A DNA stretch of 64,000 nt from Bog-473 sp963766995 (GTDB taxonomy: Bacteria; Actinomycetota; Acidimicrobiia; Acidimicrobiales; RAAP-2): the NCBI GenBank assembly GCA_963766995.1, contig CAVYCE010000001.1, positions 1,054,001-1,118,000 of the forward strand. Direction: 5' to 3'. Under the pieces are notes generated by a model. It saw nothing but the letters and a program-made list of their open reading frames with translations, searched no databases and was not told the origin of the DNA. Of this stretch, positions 1 through 7,254 are shown piece by piece; position 1 is the first letter of the stretch; each line of letters opens with the position of its first letter. Made by a program: the position numbers and the translations under genes.

Positions 1-402
1 GTGACCATTAACTTCTCTCCGACGTCCGATGTCACTTGGAAGTACGACAGCGCCATCGGTGCCTATGAGCGCTTCTATAACGCCACCACGCCGGACATGC
101 TGGCTGACGGCAACCAGAACACGGCCGCTAACGTCGTGGTGCAGTACGTCAGCATCTTCTACGGCCCTTGGCTCGAGAACAGCGAGGGCGGGCTCGAAGT
201 GCAGGCAGACCTCTACCCCAACGACAGTGGCCCGGCCGAGATTTTCCGTGGTGGAGTCGGCATTGTCGGCACGTGGCACCGCTCGTCGTTGGGTTCGCCT
301 ACTCAGTTTCTCAACAGCAGCGGGCAACCCATCACGCTGCAGCCTGGTCAGACCTGGGTCGAGCTGGTACCCAACACCATCACTGCCACCACCACCCCCT
401 AG
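1..402 (+). CDS. DUF3048 family lipoprotein, C-terminal part (5' end outside window)
   Basis: The 133 visible residues match the C-terminal domain of the DUF3048 (YerB-like) family: a Y-x-R-F-Y segment near residues 22-27, N-V-V-V at 44-47, an F-R-G-G-V segment, G-T-W-x-R and the closing P-G-Q-T-W-V-E-L-V-P. Family members are secreted or membrane-anchored envelope proteins of unknown biochemical role. The full family protein is usually about 300-350 residues with an N-terminal lipoprotein signal, so most of this gene, including its true start, lies upstream of the window. The GTG at base 1 is only the first codon available. The gene converges on recA, in the place where recX often sits. Confidence 0.75.
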   Translation: MTINFSPTSDVTWKYDSAIGAYERFYNATTPDMLADGNQNTAANVVVQYVSIFYGPWLENSEGGLEVQADLYPNDSGPAEIFRGGVGIVGTWHRSSLGSPTQFLNSSGQPITLQPGQTWVELVPNTITATTTP

Positions 403-412
403 ACGCGAAGCG

Positions 413-454
413 CTCCGGGCCTGTCACCCGAGGGAGTGGCGGGCAAGCCCGGAG
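413..454. terminator. Stem-loop between the convergent DUF3048 gene and recA
   Basis: CTCCGGGC (413-420) pairs with GCCCGGAG (447-454) across a 26-nt loop. It lies between two convergent stop codons, which suits a bidirectional terminator. There is no clear U-tract, so factor-independent activity is uncertain. Confidence 0.35.
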
Positions 455-483
455 CTGCTTCGATGCTGTGAGAGAAACGGTCT

Positions 484-1539
484 CTAGCTGTCCAACGTGA
501 TCGGGAGGTCGTCCGGATCAAGAACGGCAGCGTCGGCCGTCTCGTCAACCGGTGCGGGCTGCAGTGCGGCACGCACCCGCTCGTCCACCTCGGCCATCAG
601 CTGCGGGTTCTCCGACAAGAACGTCTTCACGTTCTCCCGGCCTTGCCCGAGCTGCTCACCCTCGTAGGTGAACCAGGCCCCCGACTTCTTTATGAAGCCG
701 AGCTCCACTGCCACATCGAGCAATGAGCCCTCGCGGCTAATGCCCTTGCCGTACATGATGTCGAATTCGGCCTGCTTGAAAGGTGCCGAACACTTGTTCT
801 TCACCACTTTGACCCTGGTTCGGTTGCCGACGACTTCAGCTCCGTCCTTAATGGACTCGATGCGTCGAATGTCGAGGCGAATCGAGGCATAGAACTTCAG
901 GGCTCGGCCACCGGGCGTCACCTCGGGCGAGCCGTACATCACACCAATCTTCTCTCGGAGCTGGTTGATGAAGATGGCGATGGTGCTGGACTTCGACAAC
1001 GTGCCCGTGAGCTTGCGCAAGGCCTGCGACATGAGGCGAGCCTGCAGACCGACATGGGTGTCACCCATCTCACCCTCGATCTCGGCTCGAGGCGTCAACG
1101 CTGCCACGGAGTCAATCACCAAGACATCGAGTGCGCCGGAGCGGATCAGCATGTCGGCGATCTCCAGGGCTTGCTCCCCGGTGTCCGGCTGCGAAATGAG
1201 GAGGTCGTCCACGTTCACACCGATGGCCCGCGCATAAACAGGGTCCATGGCATGCTCGGCGTCGATGTAGGCGCAGATGCCGCCATTGCGCTGGGCCTCG
1301 GCCACGGCGTGCATGGCCAGCGTTGACTTACCCGAGGATTCAGGACCGTAAATCTCCACGATCCGACCTCGCGGCAGCCCGCCGATGCCTAGCGCCAGGT
1401 CGAGCGACAGAGCCCCGGTCGGGATGGCCTCGATGTTCATGTGGAGGTTGTCTCCCATCCGCATGACCGAGCCCTTCCCGAACTGCTTCTCGATCTGTCC
1501 TAGTGCTGCTTCAAGCGCCTTGTCCCGTTCTTCGGCCAT
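484..1539 (-). CDS. recA: Recombinase A
   Basis: RecA forms the ATP-dependent filament on single-stranded DNA that drives strand exchange and triggers LexA self-cleavage. The 351-residue protein has the usual length. Walker A (GPESSGKS) is at residues 65-72, followed by the family's conserved core (YIDAEHA, LLISQPDTGEQ, VIDSVAAL, the L2-loop INQLREKIG and P-G-G-R-A-L-K-F-Y). No intein interrupts it. The start at 1539 gives the standard M-A-E-E-R-D-K-A-L N-terminus with a purine-rich stretch (AAGGAAAGAGGAG) just upstream. A 14-base LexA box lies 169 bases upstream. recX is not adjacent: the downstream neighbour is the convergent DUF3048 gene. cinA, often nearby in actinobacteria, is 13 kb away on the same strand. 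Confidence 0.99.
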   Translation of the reverse strand: MAEERDKALEAALGQIEKQFGKGSVMRMGDNLHMNIEAIPTGALSLDLALGIGGLPRGRIVEIYGPESSGKSTLAMHAVAEAQRNGGICAYIDAEHAMDPVYARAIGVNVDDLLISQPDTGEQALEIADMLIRSGALDVLVIDSVAALTPRAEIEGEMGDTHVGLQARLMSQALRKLTGTLSKSSTIAIFINQLREKIGVMYGSPEVTPGGRALKFYASIRLDIRRIESIKDGAEVVGNRTRVKVVKNKCSAPFKQAEFDIMYGKGISREGSLLDVAVELGFIKKSGAWFTYEGEQLGQGRENVKTFLSENPQLMAEVDERVRAALQPAPVDETADAAVLDPDDLPITLDS

Positions 1540-1707
1540 CTCTCCTCTTTCCTTCCTTACCGTGTCTGTTCCGACACTGTCTCTGTTTCAACATCGTGCG
1601 ACTTGTACCGGCCTGGTCGGACCCATGTCCCGCCCGCCGCATGTTGATGGTCTGACCTTAAAGACGGGGTGTGACATCGCTTCGGCCGGCCGTTCCGATC
1701 ATGATAA

Positions 1708-1721
1708 CGAACATGTGTTCG
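1708..1721. promoter_or_regulatory. LexA-binding SOS box for recA
   Basis: CGAACATGTGTTCG fits the actinobacterial/Gram-positive LexA consensus CGAACRNRYGTTYG at every position. It lies in the 329-bp divergent gap 1540-1868 between recA and the secreted-protein gene at 1869, 169 bases before the recA start. This distance implies a long recA leader, or control of the divergent gene as well. I see no other feature in the gap beyond the two ribosome binding sites. Confidence 0.9.
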
Positions 1722-1868
1722 CTATGGGTGGACTGTGGCCGAAAATGAACGGTTTCCCCACCTCGGCCGTTGGCGCCCATAATTTCGGCAAAGATGCGGT
1801 TGCCCAGGCCAGCGCCTGTGATGTCACACCCGGACCGACAATCGGACGGGCACCATGAGAGGAGAGAC

Positions 1869-2621
1869 GTGCGAGCCATCAACGCCTGGCTGGCGGCCGG
1901 CGCCGCCACCGTGGCCGCACTCGGCCTTGTCACCGGTACTTCGGCCCTCCCGGCCGGCGCCTCGACCAGCGCCACAGCCTCAAGCAAAGCCTCAGTCCTC
2001 TACCGAGAAGCGCTGGCCACTACCAAGTCGTGGACGGTCCATTACGCCTCGGACGGCGTCATTTCCGGCGTTCCGATTCTCGAGAGCGGTGACGCCGGAC
2101 CCACCGCCGGCACTCAGGTCGTCCTGGTCGGCCGGGGCCCGACCACCGACAACGCCTCGCTCATCGTCATCGGCGACCTGACCTATCTGCGCGGCAACGT
2201 CATCGCGCTGGAAGACCTGGCCGGACTCACCCCTGCCGTCGCCGCCAACGACGTGAACCAGTGGGTGCTGTTCGCCACCGACAATCCTGCGTACTCACAA
2301 GTCGTGGCGGGAGTGCGCTCGCACGATGTAGAAGAGGAAATCGCCATGCAGGGTCCCTTCACCCTGGGCCACACGCGCCAACTGAACGGTTACGAGGTCG
2401 ACGCCATCCGCGGCACTCAGAAGCTGCAGGGCCAAAAGAGGATGGACGCCATTCTCTATGTGAAGGCCCACGGCCGCCACAACGTGGTCGAGGAAGACAT
2501 CGTGAACAAGCAGGGCATGCCGACCGGAGTGGAGCACATCATTTTCTCCAAGTGGGGCGAGCAGGTGAAGCCCACTGCTCCCAGCTCCGCCATCCCCTTG
2601 GGCACCATCAGCGCCACTTGA
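1869..2621 (+). CDS. Secreted protein of unknown function, copy 1 of a tandem pair
   Basis: This is a 250-residue protein with an N-terminal signal peptide (hydrophobic A-A-A-T-V-A-A-L-G-L-V, then an Ala/Ser/Thr-rich linker). The GTG at 1869 is chosen because GAGAGGAGAG lies just upstream and it places the signal peptide at the N-terminus; a longer reading from 1770 adds an implausible leader. The body resembles in outline the secreted LprG/LppX-type fold: S-W-T-V-H-Y near the start, G-P-T-A-G-T-Q-V-V-L, L-T-Y-L-R-G-N, and F-S-K-W-G-E near the end. That family link is a guess from pattern, not a recognised domain. The next gene is a diverged paralogue on the same strand. Confidence 0.75.
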   Translation: MRAINAWLAAGAATVAALGLVTGTSALPAGASTSATASSKASVLYREALATTKSWTVHYASDGVISGVPILESGDAGPTAGTQVVLVGRGPTTDNASLIVIGDLTYLRGNVIALEDLAGLTPAVAANDVNQWVLFATDNPAYSQVVAGVRSHDVEEEIAMQGPFTLGHTRQLNGYEVDAIRGTQKLQGQKRMDAILYVKAHGRHNVVEEDIVNKQGMPTGVEHIIFSKWGEQVKPTAPSSAIPLGTISAT

Positions 2622-2706
2622 CCACTGCGTCCGATGCGTGGGGATCGGCACCCGGCAATCGCACCGACCGTTGCCTGTGTTGTTGGCGTGCCAGAATCAT
2701 CGGCCG

Positions 2707-3480
2707 ATGAGTGGAGTTTTCAAGGCACGTGCGTACCGGTCCATGGCTGTGCTCGCTCTTGGAGCAGCCGCCTTGGTCGGCGCCATCACCGTGCCGGCAG
2801 CTTCGGTCAGTGCCACAACGACCACGACCACCGCACCTCCCAACCCACAGGCCCTCTACCAATCGGCCATTCAGGAATCAGGTACCCAGAGCGTCCACTA
2901 TCTGTCCAGGGCGCTCGAGAACGGAGTGGTGCTTGAAGTGATCGGCGATACCGGGCCGACCGCGGGAACACAGGTGCTGGTGATTGAGAGCAAGTCCGCG
3001 GTTGAGAGCCTCGAGGTCCTTCTTATTGGCGCCACCGGCTACGTCCGCGGGAACGCGACCGCCTTGGAGAAGATCTTGGGACTGAGCGAGGCAGAGGCCA
3101 CCGCCAATCTCGACAATTGGATGTCCTTTCCCGCCACGGAGAAGGCCATGTCCGAAGTGGTGGGCGGTCTGCGTAACGCCGACATTCCCGACGAGTTGGC
3201 CATGAGCGGTCCCTACACACTGACCGGCAAGAAGAAGATTGAAGGGCACAAGACATACGGCATCGGCGGTTTTGCTAGCACCAGCGGGGGCGGCTCGTTG
3301 CCCATGATCCTTTACGTCGAAACAGGCAAAGTGCACCGTCCGGTCGAAGAGATCACCAATCCGAAGCGGCTCACCGGCCAAATCGAAGAAGTGGTGCAAT
3401 TCTCACGCTGGGGTGAGCTGAGCCACCCCAAGGCGCCCAAAACATCCGTCAGCCTCGCCACCCTGCTCGACGCCGGTTGA
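2707..3480 (+). CDS. Secreted protein of unknown function, copy 2 of a tandem pair
   Basis: The 257-residue protein has a signal peptide (M-A-V-L-A-L-G-A-A-A-L-V-G) followed by a Thr-rich linker, so it is probably exported. It shares with the upstream protein the same order of blocks: S-V-H-Y, G-D-T-G-P-T-A-G-T-Q-V, G-Y-V-R-G-N-A-T-A-L-E, N-W-M-S-F, M-S-G-P-Y-T-L, and the C-terminal F-S-R-W-G-E. The pair is therefore a tandem duplication that has diverged widely. ATG 2707 is preferred; a later ATG just before the hydrophobic core is possible. No catalytic motif is visible, and the fold suggests binding of a small or lipidic ligand only by analogy. Confidence 0.75.
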   Translation: MSGVFKARAYRSMAVLALGAAALVGAITVPAASVSATTTTTTAPPNPQALYQSAIQESGTQSVHYLSRALENGVVLEVIGDTGPTAGTQVLVIESKSAVESLEVLLIGATGYVRGNATALEKILGLSEAEATANLDNWMSFPATEKAMSEVVGGLRNADIPDELAMSGPYTLTGKKKIEGHKTYGIGGFASTSGGGSLPMILYVETGKVHRPVEEITNPKRLTGQIEEVVQFSRWGELSHPKAPKTSVSLATLLDAG

Positions 3481-3517
3481 CGTAGGGCTCCCTCGTCCGG
3501 CCGGAGGCCGAGCGATC

Positions 3518-3540
3518 CGGGCCCGAAGGGGGAAGGCCCG
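3518..3540. terminator. Stem-loop between convergent genes
   Basis: CGGGCC (3518-3523) and GGCCCG (3535-3540) form a short hairpin in the 72-bp gap between the convergent secreted-protein and GT39 genes. It may end transcription from both sides; no U-tract is evident. Confidence 0.35.
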
Positions 3541-3552
3541 AACCACTCGGCT

Positions 3553-5730
3553 CTACGTCGACGGCAACGTCAGGTTGTAGACGGTGGTGCCGTCAACGGA
3601 CTTGGCCGTGAAGTGACTCTCCACCCAGCTGGTGATCTGAGACGCAACGTCGTCTCCGCTACCTCGACCGAATCCACCGGCACCTCCGCCGGAAATGAAG
3701 TAGTGGATCTTGCCTTCGGCCACATATTGCTTGAACTGTGTCAATGACGGCGCCGGGTCAGTACCGTTGAATCCGCCGATGGCCATGACCGGATCGTCGC
3801 TGGCCAACTGATAGCCGGCGGCTGAATTGGAATTCACCGTGGCCGCCACCCAGGTGTAGTGGCTGGCGTCGGCCTTGAGCATCTTGGTCAGTTCGGGACT
3901 GGAACTGCTCGAGTTCAAGAAGCCGCCGCCGCGGGTGAACGCACCGCCGGCATGTTGCGTACCAGTACCCGCGCCACCGAACCTTGGGAAGCCGCCGGAC
4001 GGTGCGCCGCCGCCAAAGCCTCCAGCGGGAAATCCTCCCCCGCCTTGAGCGCCAGCACCGGTGCCCGACCGTGCGCCACCGAATCCGGGGAATCCACCTC
4101 GTCCGCCTCCCGTTGCGCCACCGCCACCAGGGCCGCCGAATCCGCCTGACGCCGAGGGTGTCACCGACGGAATAGCGCCCGAATGCGGAGTGGCCGCGGT
4201 GGCCACAGTGGAAAACAGGGGCGAGACCAAGGCGGCGCCGAAGCCCAGTGCGGCGATCAACGCGATGGCCAACGTTGGCGTGCGGCCCAAGAGCGGCAAG
4301 GCCAGGAGCAGTGCCACCCCGAGGCAACCCGCCACCAAGACAATGGGACGTAGTTCGGGGAACCAGTTGCCCGTGCGGCCCAACAGGACGAACGACCACG
4401 CCGTGGTGGCGGCGAGACCAGCCGCCAATCCGGCGCGACCAACCCAGCTCCTGCGTCGTTGCCACAAGCCGAACGTGCTGATGCCGATGAGGCCACCCAA
4501 TGGTGGTGCCAAGGCCACCGTGTAATAGGGGTGGATGATGCCCTGGCCCAAACTGATGGTGAGGCCGATGCCCACCAGCGCGCCGCCCCACAACAACAAC
4601 GAGGCCCGCTCCCGGTCGGTACGCTGAGCGCGGATGGTGGCAATGAGCAGGATGGCACCCATGACGAGTGCAGCTGGTAACAGCCACGACATCATGTTGC
4701 CGAACTCGGGATTAAAGAGTCGGAAAATACCGGTCGGGCCCCACATGCTGCCGCTGGTGCCCGATCCTCCGACACTGCCGCTCTCATTGCCGGTGAGACG
4801 GCCGAACCCGTTGTAACCAAAGATCAGATTCAGAATGCTGTTGTTCTGAGAGCCGCCGACATACGGTCGGTCGGCAGCGGGAGTAAGGGCCACAATCGCC
4901 ACCCACCACCCGGCGGCCACCACCATGGAGACCACCAGCGCGCCTGACTGCCATACCCGACGCCAAAACCCCGTTGGTGCGGCGATCAAGTACACGATGA
5001 GAAGAGCAGGGAGAATAAGGAGCGCTTGGAGCATTTTGGTGATGAAACCGAAGCCCACCAGCGTTCCGGCCAGCACCAACCACTTCGTCTGGGCCTTCTC
5101 GAGGCCGCGTACGAGTGCGTACATCGAACCGGTGAGGAGCAATGCCAGCAACGCATCAGGGTTGTTGAAGCGAAACATCATGGCGGCTACTGGAGTGAGT
5201 GCCAGCACGAGTCCGGCCAGTAGCCCGGCCTGTGCCGAGAACCATCGCCGCACCGTCAAATAGACCATGCCGACGGTGGCCACCCCCTCGAGCGCCTGTG
5301 GCACCAACATGCTCCACGAGTTGAAGCCAAAGAGACGGGCCGAGATCTCCATCACCCAGAGGAAGGCCGGAGGCTTGTCCACGGTGATGAAGTTGGACGA
5401 GTCCGACGACCCGAAGAACATGGCTTTCCAACTCTTGGTGCCGGCTTGAACGGCGGCGGAGTAAAACGAGTTGGCCCATCCCGACGCGCCGAGATCCCAG
5501 AGATAGAGGACGGCGGTCAGGGTCAATAGGGTGAGAAGGGCCGGCCTGACCCAGACGGGATCGCTTTTTTTCCCCCGCACGAAGCGGGCGGCGCGGCCTC
5601 TGTGCCCCAGTACCGGTTCATTTGGACTGCTGGGCAGGGACGTGGCGGCGTAATCACTGAGCTCCATGGTGGGTGGTGACAGCAGTCCCACCGAGCTCCC
5701 TTCGCTTGTAGAACGGGTGAGATCGGTCAT
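3553..5730 (-). CDS. GT39-family glycosyltransferase, YkcB-like
   Basis: A 725-residue polytopic membrane protein of the PMT/ArnT-like GT39 superfamily, which transfers sugars from a polyprenyl-phosphate donor at the outer membrane face. The N-terminal luminal loop has A-N-S-F-Y-S-A-A-V and F-I-T-V-D-K-P-P, typical of the YkcB group, followed by about ten hydrophobic segments. Residues roughly 530-605 are an extreme Gly/Phe/Pro-rich linker, and the C-terminal globular domain (Y-T-W-V-A-A-T through H-Y-F-I-S-G-G-G) matches the extracytoplasmic domain of YkcA/YkcB proteins. The upstream gene encodes the likely partner that makes the lipid-linked sugar. The two overlap by ATGA (5727-5730), and GGAGG lies 7 bases before this start. 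Confidence 0.88.
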   Translation of the reverse strand: MTDLTRSTSEGSSVGLLSPPTMELSDYAATSLPSSPNEPVLGHRGRAARFVRGKKSDPVWVRPALLTLLTLTAVLYLWDLGASGWANSFYSAAVQAGTKSWKAMFFGSSDSSNFITVDKPPAFLWVMEISARLFGFNSWSMLVPQALEGVATVGMVYLTVRRWFSAQAGLLAGLVLALTPVAAMMFRFNNPDALLALLLTGSMYALVRGLEKAQTKWLVLAGTLVGFGFITKMLQALLILPALLIVYLIAAPTGFWRRVWQSGALVVSMVVAAGWWVAIVALTPAADRPYVGGSQNNSILNLIFGYNGFGRLTGNESGSVGGSGTSGSMWGPTGIFRLFNPEFGNMMSWLLPAALVMGAILLIATIRAQRTDRERASLLLWGGALVGIGLTISLGQGIIHPYYTVALAPPLGGLIGISTFGLWQRRRSWVGRAGLAAGLAATTAWSFVLLGRTGNWFPELRPIVLVAGCLGVALLLALPLLGRTPTLAIALIAALGFGAALVSPLFSTVATAATPHSGAIPSVTPSASGGFGGPGGGGATGGGRGGFPGFGGARSGTGAGAQGGGGFPAGGFGGGAPSGGFPRFGGAGTGTQHAGGAFTRGGGFLNSSSSSPELTKMLKADASHYTWVAATVNSNSAAGYQLASDDPVMAIGGFNGTDPAPSLTQFKQYVAEGKIHYFISGGGAGGFGRGSGDDVASQITSWVESHFTAKSVDGTTVYNLTLPST

Positions 5731-7073
5731 GAAGTTGCCTCCGGAAAAGTGATCAGTTGGGGGGGGCTTAGTTGATTGACGTTGGGTCGGAAGACCCAGC
5801 CCCGTAGGACAGCGAAACGGAGTACGGCAGCGACGGCGTTGGCTACGGTCACTGACACCAACTCGAGTGGGAGCGACGTGGCGTCAATCCAGCGCGCCGT
5901 CACGAGCCCCACCATGGTGAGAGCCAGGCTCATGGAGAACAATCCGACCGTGACTGCAGCCAATCGTCCTCGGCGGAGATGCGACGTACCGGCCAGTTCG
6001 CGGTGGACCGCCATGTTGAACAGAGTGCAGATGGCGAGCGCTAGCGCGTTGGCCACGAAGATGCCAGCCAGAGGACGCCAGGCCACTAAGAGAAGGAGAT
6101 ACCCAAGCGTGCTGATGGCACCCACGCCGGCGAATCGCATGAGTTGGTCGGCTGCTACTTCGGTGTCCATGTTCGGTGCCGCATGACGACGGACTCGGTC
6201 GAGTCCTCGGCCATGGGAAATACGCCAGACGCCACGTAGGTCGTTGATGGCCGTCTGCACAATGTGCACCCGCGAGTCAGGGTCATCGACCCAGTCCACC
6301 GGGACCTCGCTGATGCGCAGACCAAGCCGTTCGGCCGTGACAAGGAGCTCCGTGTCAAAGAACCACTCGTTGTCTTCCACCAACGGCAGCAGTTGCAGCG
6401 CCGACTCACGGCGAAGGGCCTTGAATCCGCATTGGGCATCGGTGAAGCGACCGCGCAAGGAGAGCTTGAGTACCAGGTTGTAAGCCCGCGAAATCAACTC
6501 GCGCTTTGGCCCCCGTACCACGTGGGCGCCGCGACCAAGTCGAGTGCCGATGGCCACATCTCGGTGTCCTGATAACAGTGGCGCCACCAAGGGCAGCAAC
6601 GCTGAAAGCGACGTGGAGAGGTCGACGTCCATATAGGCCACCACGGGCGCACTGCTCGACATCCACGCTGTGCGTAACGCGTGGCCGCGTCCCTTTCGGG
6701 CCAGATGAATGGCCGCCACTCCCGGTCTGGCCGCGGCCAGCTCGGTGGCTACGGAAAAGGTGTCATCGGTGCTGGCGTTGTCCACCACGGTGACGAGTGC
6801 GCGAAATGGGAATGAATCATCGAGAAAGTCGCGCAGTGCGGTGACACGCTCGACCAGCTGGGCCGCCTCGTTGTAGACCGGCACGACGATCTCCACATCC
6901 ACGGAGAGTCGCCGGGTGGTGTCTTGCGAGTTGTAGGCCAGCGCCGTCATGGCAGCCATGATGCGGACTGCGATTTCGGAGCCGGTGAGCCCACGCTGTG
7001 ACTCTGATGTGAATCCCGGCCTGGCGACTTCCGAGGCCTCTGGCCAGGCTTCTCGATGAACGGCGCGGGTCAA
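5727..7073 (-). CDS. Polyprenyl-phosphate glycosyltransferase (GT2) fused to a GtrA domain
   Basis: A 448-residue fusion. The N-terminal part (about 55-290) is a DPG/DPM1-type GT2 domain with V-E-I-V-V-P-V-Y-N-E, D-N-A-S-T-D-D-T, the D-V-D-L-S-T metal motif and Q-C-G-F-K-A. The C-terminal part (about 310-435) has four hydrophobic segments of the GtrA flippase-like family. Such proteins load a sugar on undecaprenyl phosphate and help move it across the membrane. The overlapping YkcB-like gene downstream would use the product. The start is taken as TTG 7073, because GAGAAGGG lies just upstream; ATG 6959 or 6950 would remove about 40 poorly conserved residues and remain possible. Confidence 0.87.
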   Translation of the reverse strand: MTRAVHREAWPEASEVARPGFTSESQRGLTGSEIAVRIMAAMTALAYNSQDTTRRLSVDVEIVVPVYNEAAQLVERVTALRDFLDDSFPFRALVTVVDNASTDDTFSVATELAAARPGVAAIHLARKGRGHALRTAWMSSSAPVVAYMDVDLSTSLSALLPLVAPLLSGHRDVAIGTRLGRGAHVVRGPKRELISRAYNLVLKLSLRGRFTDAQCGFKALRRESALQLLPLVEDNEWFFDTELLVTAERLGLRISEVPVDWVDDPDSRVHIVQTAINDLRGVWRISHGRGLDRVRRHAAPNMDTEVAADQLMRFAGVGAISTLGYLLLLVAWRPLAGIFVANALALAICTLFNMAVHRELAGTSHLRRGRLAAVTVGLFSMSLALTMVGLVTARWIDATSLPLELVSVTVANAVAAVLRFAVLRGWVFRPNVNQLSPPQLITFPEATS

Positions 7074-7234
7074 TTCGACCCTTCTCGTTCAGGGGCGATC
7101 TCTAGACCAAGAAAGTGGCCTCAATCGCCCCAGCCAAGGCCTCCAGGGGTGCTGGTGACGGCGCCCTCACCCCTGCTCCGCCACGAGGCGAGGGATGTCC
7201 GCCGCTCACCCTGCGATTATCCTAAATACCCCGT

Positions 7235-7254
7235 TCTGGCGATACGCTCCAGGC
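7235..7254 (+). promoter_or_regulatory. Putative leaderless promoter of the first repeat protein
   Basis: The 16-base string TCTGGCGATACGCTCC occurs here and at 9995-10010, upstream of the paralogue. It contains a TANNNT hexamer (TACGCT, 7243-7248) whose last base is 7 nt before the ATG at 7255. No ribosome binding site is present. The spacing fits transcription starting at the A of the start codon. Confidence 0.6.
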
